The notes beneath the pieces were generated by a model. That model searched no databases and was not told the DNA's origin. It saw nothing but the letters and a program-made list of their open reading frames with translations. This document shows positions 59,133 through 64,000 of a stretch of 64,000 nucleotides of DNA, one piece after another. The stretch's first letter is position 1; every line of letters begins with the position of its first letter. Made by a program: the position numbers and the translations under genes. This DNA comes from Streptomyces rugosispiralis (lineage in GTDB: Bacteria; Actinomycetota; Actinomycetes; Streptomycetales; Streptomycetaceae): positions 26,850 to 90,849 of the forward strand of contig NZ_JANIAA010000040.1 of the NCBI RefSeq assembly GCF_024505145.1. Direction: 5' to 3'.

Positions 59133-62100
59133 TTACAGGCCGAGTAACCCGGTGATCGGCGATACAAGATCGTGACCGAACTGCGTGATCTTCGTTACGA
59201 TCTTACCGCCGCCCAAGGCGCCGATCCACTTGGATTGCCCATAGGTGATCAATGCCAGGCCGGCGCTTCCCACGGACGCCCAGAATTTCTGGCTCGTGAA
59301 TCCATGCTCGATTCCGGTGAACACCGCACTGATTCCTCCGAGCGCCAAGGAGACGTTGGCGAATAGGCCGGCGGCAGCTGCGGCCGGTGGGAAGATCAGA
59401 CTGGAGATGCCCAGACCGGCGGAGATGAACCCGGTGGTGATGCTGAGCTTGTTGGTTGCGTCCGCCCACCATCCAGCGTCCCTCCACCACGGAGTGCCGC
59501 CGCCGCTGACGCTGTCGTTGTCGGAAGAGTCGACCGGGTTGGTCCCGCTCTCCCTGGCCTTCCGTGCCTCCTCAGCCGCCTTCTTCGCCGCCGCCGCGAG
59601 TTCGGCTTTCCGTTTCGCCACAGCGGTCTGGTGAGCCTGACTCGCCGCCTTCGCCGCGGTCTTGGCGTCTTGGCCCGCCTGGACGGCGGAAGCGCGGGCG
59701 TGGGTGGCAGAGGCTTGCGCGCTGTTGGCGGAGGCCACGGCTCGGGTCGCAGCGTTCTGGGCGCGGTTGGCGGAGAAGTTCGCTGACCGCGCGGCCGAAC
59801 GGGCGGTGGTGGCTGCCTTCTTCGCCTTGTCCGCGGATGCCTGCGCGGCCGCGGCCGACTTGTCGGCGGCATCCGCGTTCGCCTGCGCCTCCTTCGCGGA
59901 CGACAGCGCCTGGTCGGCCGACGCCTGGGCCTTGCCCGCCCACTCCGCCGCCTCCTTAGCCGCGTCGCGTGCCTTGGCCGCCGCTTCCTGGGCGCGCGCC
60001 GCGTCTTCCTGCGCCTTGTACGCGATCTTTGCGGCGGCGGCGTTCGCGCCCTGGATGGCGGCGATGTGGGTGGCGGAGTCGTGGTCCAGCTGGGCTGTCT
60101 TGTGCTGCACCGTGGCAACGAAATTGCGCCGCATCCACGCGGGGCCATCCAGCGCTGCTTGCGCGTGGGCCTTGGTGTAGGGACCCGCGTTGGCGAGGAT
60201 GGTTGCGGTGGCGACCGCGTCGTCCTCTTTCAGCGCTTCCTGGTAGGTGGTGTTGAAGAATGCGTGCAAGGCGGCGGCGGTATCGGCGTTGATCGCGTCA
60301 GTCGCTGCCTTATTGACCGCCTTGCCAGGGCTGTTGGCGAGGATACGGAAAATTTGAACGCGGTTGTCCATCGCGGCCGCTTCGATGGCGCCTGTCTCCA
60401 GAAACGTGGCGACGGCGTCCGGCGTATCGCTCTCCAACGCTTTCTGAGCCGCCTCGGCGATGGCCGGGCTGGAAATTTGGGCGAGGTAGAGGACGGTCTC
60501 GTGGTCGTCCTGCTGCTGCGCGAGGGTCCGGTCGGTGTCGATCCAGGCGTGGATGTCGGCCTCGCCTCCCGACAGGGCGAAACGGGCCGCCTCCCTGCTC
60601 CAGGTGCCGTGCGAGTCGAGGAGGGCGACGGCGGCTTGGCGGCCCATAGTGGTGGCCAGGCCGAGGTCGTTCGCCTTCAGCGCCGCTTCGGCCCGGGCGA
60701 TGAGGTCCTTCGTGGCCTTGTCGGTCTGCTCCTCCTGTGTACGCTTTTCAGCAAGTTCAGCAAGCTCCTGCGCTTCGATCTGCGCGAGCTGTCGGGCCTC
60801 TTCCCGGGCCTGCTTCATGTCCTCGTCCAGGCGCTGCCATTCGGCCTCCCGGGCCTTCTTCTCCACCTCGACGGCCTTGATGACTGCTGCGGTGGCGGTG
60901 TTAGCCGCCTCGGTGGCCGCGTTGGCAAACTCCCTGGACTTCTTGGCGTATTCGAGGGCCTGCCCCGCGTACTTGGCGGCCCACTCAGCGGCTTCGGCGG
61001 CCTTCTCGGCGTGGCTGGCTGCGGAGTTCGCGTGATCGCGTGCGTCGCGGGCTGCCGAAGCTGAGGTATTGGCCAGGGTCTGGGCCATCCCGGCCGCGTT
61101 GGTGGCGAGAGTGGCGTTGGCGTTGGCGATGTTCGCCTGCCGTTTGGCTTCGGCTGCCTCTGCCTGTGCCTTGCCTGCCGCGGAGGCCGCCGTGGCGGCA
61201 CTGCTGGCTGCGGAGGCGGCATTGCGGGCGGCGTTGGCGGCGGCGGAGCCGGCGGAGGCGGCCTGCGCGGAAGCGGTGGCAGCGTGGTCGGCCGCCGTCG
61301 CGGCGCTGCGGGCCTTTGCGGCAGCGTTGCGCGCGGCGATCGCCGCGTTCTTCGCGGCGCTCGCCTGCGAGGCGTCTTTGGAGGCGGCGATGGCGGATTT
61401 GTAGGCGCGGGCGGCGGCGTTGCCGGCGGTGGCGGCGGCCTGGCTCGCCGCTGTTGCCGCGTAGGCAGCGCGGCTGGAGGCGGCAACAGCGGCATGCGAG
61501 GCGCGGATGGCAGTGCGGGCGGCATCCGCCGCGCCCTTGGCTGCACTGGCTGCCTTCCGGGCCGCCTTGCCGGACCTGGCCACGTCGTCCTTCGCCGCCT
61601 CGGCCTCGGCAGCTGCCTTTTGCGCGGCTTCCTTGGCCTTCTCAGCTGCCGTGACGGCGCGGGCGGATGCCTCCTCGGCGAGCTTGGTCTTCGCGTCGGC
61701 CCGTTTGCCCTCGCGCTCGACTACCGCGACGAGTTCCTCGATCGTCGCCGACTCCTGGTCGCGGGCCCGGGCGATGTGCTGGCCGGTGTCGAGGAACCAC
61801 TCGACGTCCTGGGCGGTGCCGGAGAGGGCGCGGGAGGCGTACTTATGCACCTCCGGCCCAGCCTCGACGAGCATCTTCGACACCTCCACCCGCATGTCTT
61901 CCAGGCGGGCGCTGTACTGGCCTTCAGTGAGGAAGGCTTCAAACGACGGCTGGGTGTCGGTATCGAGGGCGGCGCCTGCCTCCCGGCGTACGGCCTTGTC
62001 GCCGGTCGCCATCACCGTCGCCGTGGCCACGCGGAGGTCTTCCATGATGGCAGGCTCGTAGCCGTCCTTGAGGAACGCGGCGATGGCCGCGTCGCCACCG

Positions 62101-62522
62101 TCGATCGCCTCGACGGCCTCGCGGCGGGTGCCCTTTCCGGCCCTTGCGAGAGCGGTCATGATGGCCACCCGGTTGTCCTCCACCGTCGCTTTGGACAGCT
62201 CTTGATCGAGGAACGTTTGGACGTCGGCATCGGAACCGAGGAGGGCGGATTCCGCAGCGGCTCGGGTGGCTTTGCCCCCGGTCATCCACGACTTGACGGC
62301 CTTGGCCCGGTCGGTGTCGGGCAGGGTGAGTGGATCGGTGTCAGTGCCTTCGTCCGCGGGGGCCGCTACAGCCGCCAGGGGGTTGAGAACGAGGCTCGAG
62401 GTGGCAGCGGCGGTGGTGGTGGCCGCTGCCACGCCGAGTAAGCGCCGTCTGCTCCAGTAACTGGTGTCCAAAGTAGTCCTATCGGGTGATGCGTCCAGCG
62501 GCAGGCGCACAGACGACGGCAT
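59133..62522 (-). CDS. Exported ALF-repeat/coiled-coil protein, polymorphic-toxin-like
   Basis: A 1,129-residue protein. The N-terminus has a twin-arginine-like signal (YWSRRRLLGVAAATTTA, ending LAAVAAPA). Residues about 75-245 and 590-770 are ALF repeats (for example DAAIAAFLKDGYEPAIMEDL). Between and after them are two Ala-rich coiled coils. A linker (GTNPVDSSDNDSVSGGG) leads to a hydrophobic tip of about 125 residues with WWRDAGWWADATNKL, GFISAGLGISSLIFPPAAAA and FWASVGSAGLALITYGQ. The design (export signal, long stalk, variable tip, small gene behind) is like secreted polymorphic toxins. The tip looks membrane-active instead of enzymatic. ATG 62522 or GTG 62534 may start it. Confidence 0.65.
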   Translation of the reverse strand: MPSSVRLPLDASPDRTTLDTSYWSRRRLLGVAAATTTAAATSSLVLNPLAAVAAPADEGTDTDPLTLPDTDRAKAVKSWMTGGKATRAAAESALLGSDADVQTFLDQELSKATVEDNRVAIMTALARAGKGTRREAVEAIDGGDAAIAAFLKDGYEPAIMEDLRVATATVMATGDKAVRREAGAALDTDTQPSFEAFLTEGQYSARLEDMRVEVSKMLVEAGPEVHKYASRALSGTAQDVEWFLDTGQHIARARDQESATIEELVAVVEREGKRADAKTKLAEEASARAVTAAEKAKEAAQKAAAEAEAAKDDVARSGKAARKAASAAKGAADAARTAIRASHAAVAASSRAAYAATAASQAAATAGNAAARAYKSAIAASKDASQASAAKNAAIAARNAAAKARSAATAADHAATASAQAASAGSAAANAARNAASAASSAATAASAAGKAQAEAAEAKRQANIANANATLATNAAGMAQTLANTSASAARDARDHANSAASHAEKAAEAAEWAAKYAGQALEYAKKSREFANAATEAANTATAAVIKAVEVEKKAREAEWQRLDEDMKQAREEARQLAQIEAQELAELAEKRTQEEQTDKATKDLIARAEAALKANDLGLATTMGRQAAVALLDSHGTWSREAARFALSGGEADIHAWIDTDRTLAQQQDDHETVLYLAQISSPAIAEAAQKALESDTPDAVATFLETGAIEAAAMDNRVQIFRILANSPGKAVNKAATDAINADTAAALHAFFNTTYQEALKEDDAVATATILANAGPYTKAHAQAALDGPAWMRRNFVATVQHKTAQLDHDSATHIAAIQGANAAAAKIAYKAQEDAARAQEAAAKARDAAKEAAEWAGKAQASADQALSSAKEAQANADAADKSAAAAQASADKAKKAATTARSAARSANFSANRAQNAATRAVASANSAQASATHARASAVQAGQDAKTAAKAASQAHQTAVAKRKAELAAAAKKAAEEARKARESGTNPVDSSDNDSVSGGGTPWWRDAGWWADATNKLSITTGFISAGLGISSLIFPPAAAAAGLFANVSLALGGISAVFTGIEHGFTSQKFWASVGSAGLALITYGQSKWIGALGGGKIVTKITQFGHDLVSPITGLLGL

Positions 62523-62848
62523 GCCGACGGGCACGTTCGTGTGGGGTCATCATGCGCATGTCCCGGTAGCGGTACGTGTGTTGGCCAGGGACATACGAAG
62601 ACACGTTGCGTGACCATATGCCCGCAAAGGGTTCGTTGGGTACCTGTGCGCTAGCTGTGAACTTGTGAGAAGGATTACAGATGCCTTATGTGTCGGATTA
62701 ACGGTACTTCACCTGACTTGTCATATAGCAGGCGGCACAAACATGTGTTTGGATTCGGCGTCGCCGTGCCTGTACCGCCACCGCACTTGGCGAACACTGC
62801 CCGGGCAGGGCGGGCGCGGATCAACTCGCCTTTACGCAGAGGACTTAC
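62523..62848. other. Divergent intergenic region, AT-rich
   Basis: It separates the ALF-repeat gene from the trypsin-fold gene. The middle (62655-62735) is markedly AT-rich and likely holds both promoters; a CATATA near 62720 could be a -10 on plus. No gene is seen. Confidence 0.4.
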
Positions 62849-64000
62849 ATGAAGCTCGCTCGGCGGACCCTCGTCACGGGTGCGGCAGCGGCGGCATGCG
62901 CGACCGCCGCCATCGCCCCCACTTCACCCGGGTCCTTACCCAGCCCGCCGATGATGGCGGTCGTGGACCCCCAGACCGGCTATGCGATCGAGGACTTCGT
63001 CCACCCGGACGCTGACAAGATCAAAGAGGAAAAGGGGATCACTCTCAAGCGCGGTGACGGCCAGATCATCCTTGCCGAATGCGGCAGCTCCGCGGGGCTG
63101 ATGGAGGTGTGGTCGCGGACGAACGACAAGGTCTGTTTCCGCATCACAGGCGCTTCTGGTTACCTCACTATGGAGATCCCGGCCGTATTCTCGGTCATGG
63201 GCAGCGCCGACCACGCTGCCGACATCACCCTCACCACACCAGACAGCAAGAAGGTGGAGGTTGAGGTCCCCAAGAACACGTGGACACCGGTCGGAGAATC
63301 CACCGACCCACAAGCGCGCGAACACCTCCTGGTCGAGATCAGTGTCGGCCAGGACAAGCCAACGCCGCCGAAGCTGTCCGGTGATGCCGATCGCCCGTGG
63401 CTGGCCCGTGTCACCATGAACAAGCCGGGCTATGACGGCGGCCGAAGCTGCAGTGGTGCACTGGTTGACAGGACGTGGGTGCTGACCGCCGCAAGCTGCC
63501 TCACGGAGAATCAAGCGCGTCCGCTGCGGACCGCGGCTGCGCCGACGTTCGACGCCACCGCCACCTTCGCCGGGCAGGCACCGGTAAAGATCGATTACTT
63601 GATACCCCGGAGCGACCGGGATGTGCTGCTCGCCCGGTTGGCCACCCCGGTCACTGGCATCACTCCCGCCACACTTGCGGGAAGCTCCTCCGCTGATGGA
63701 GCTGCGCTGCTGGCTGCAGGATTCGGCCGTACCGACGCCGAGTGGGTACCCAACAGCCCTCACCACAGCACCGTGGCCCAGAAGAGCGTCACCGCCACCA
63801 CCATGGAGCTGACGGGCGGTCGGATCTGTAAGGGCGACACCGGTGGTCCTGTTCTCGACGGCAAGGGACGCATCGTGGCGGTGCAGAGCCGCGCCGACCA
63901 TATCGGCTGCTTTGGGCAGTCCGGAAAAGGTACAGACGCGCTCGCGGCCCGCACCGACAACATCTCCTCGTGGCTCGGCGGCAGCACCTTCAGCGGCAAG
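62849..64000 (+). CDS. Secreted trypsin-fold protein with altered catalytic residues (open at window end)
   Basis: At least 384 residues, 3' end outside the window. The signal is MKLARRTLVTGAAAAACATA. The N-terminal part (to about 190) is unassigned. The S1 fold begins near GRSCSGALVDRTWVLTAASC. The position of the catalytic His in TAAHC is Ser216. The Asp is kept in RDVLLARLATPV. The nucleophile in GDSGGP is Thr331 in CKGDTGGPVLDGKGR. Such proteins should not be normal serine proteases. ATG 62849 has AGAGGA upstream. It is divergent from the ALF-repeat gene. Confidence 0.8.
   Translation, partial: MKLARRTLVTGAAAAACATAAIAPTSPGSLPSPPMMAVVDPQTGYAIEDFVHPDADKIKEEKGITLKRGDGQIILAECGSSAGLMEVWSRTNDKVCFRITGASGYLTMEIPAVFSVMGSADHAADITLTTPDSKKVEVEVPKNTWTPVGESTDPQAREHLLVEISVGQDKPTPPKLSGDADRPWLARVTMNKPGYDGGRSCSGALVDRTWVLTAASCLTENQARPLRTAAAPTFDATATFAGQAPVKIDYLIPRSDRDVLLARLATPVTGITPATLAGSSSADGAALLAAGFGRTDAEWVPNSPHHSTVAQKSVTATTMELTGGRICKGDTGGPVLDGKGRIVAVQSRADHIGCFGQSGKGTDALAARTDNISSWLGGSTFSGK

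Noticed and set aside
59245..62441. Several long plus-strand frames opposite the ALF-repeat gene
   Set aside because: Ala-rich GC-biased codons leave all frames open. The minus-strand frame alone shows a signal peptide, ALF repeats and heptad patterns.
1..64000. CRISPR arrays, rRNA genes and complete tRNA genes
   Set aside because: None seen; the repeats present are IS ends, att-like repeats and short slippage tracts, and both tRNA-Pro pieces are 3' fragments.

Overview
The window is high-GC DNA with actinobacterial codon use: GTG starts, lipobox lipoproteins, many TetR and SDR genes, and transposases of Streptomyces type. It looks like accessory DNA of a Streptomyces-like chromosome or large plasmid, and not core genome. 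There is no rRNA and no ribosomal or central-metabolism block. Roughly 35 to 40 percent of the loci I could identify are broken: truncated by insertion sequences, frameshifted, or fused at deletion points.

Layout. 1-15.1 kb: the start of an isochorismatase-like gene, transposase debris, a deletion that fused a divergent HTH regulator/SDR pair, an SGNH hydrolase plus DUF998 membrane protein with a divergent TetR, nested insertion sequences, an alpha/beta hydrolase with a divergent AraC regulator, and a GNAT gene. 15.1-23.4 kb: decayed small genes, an intact Old Yellow Enzyme and AsnC-type regulator, an SDR with a broken LysR, and an orphan Hint-type toxin tip with its probable immunity gene, cut by a complete insertion sequence. 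23.5-30.5 kb: an intact catabolic operon made of a FadR-type regulator, a class V aminotransferase, a CUT1-type ABC sugar importer and a GH36-like glycosidase. 30.6-32.3 kb: remains of a class III aminotransferase, a TPP enzyme and an amino acid permease.

32.4-57.9 kb is bounded by direct repeats that contain the same 42-nt 3' end of a tRNA-Pro gene, so it reads as an integrated island. A third copy of the repeat, almost without tRNA sequence, lies at 12.9 kb, which suggests stacked integrations. Inside are a HEPN/MNT-like gene pair, a methyltransferase, and a cluster (36.2-43.2 kb) in which a LuxR-type regulator fused to a periplasmic-binding-protein sensor sits beside four translationally coupled genes (polysaccharide-deacetylase-like, two SDRs, C45 acylase-like) and a divergent APC permease. 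These are followed by two TetR-controlled divergent pairs, a histidine kinase/response regulator pair, a beta-lactamase-like lipoprotein, and a noncanonical Nramp transporter whose reading frame now starts inside an insertion-sequence end.

58-64 kb holds what may be a conflict locus: a 1,129-residue exported ALF-repeat/coiled-coil protein with a hydrophobic tip, a small four-helix membrane protein downstream as candidate immunity protein, and a divergent trypsin-fold protein in which two catalytic residues are replaced. All functional calls rest on reading the sequence. No database search was run.
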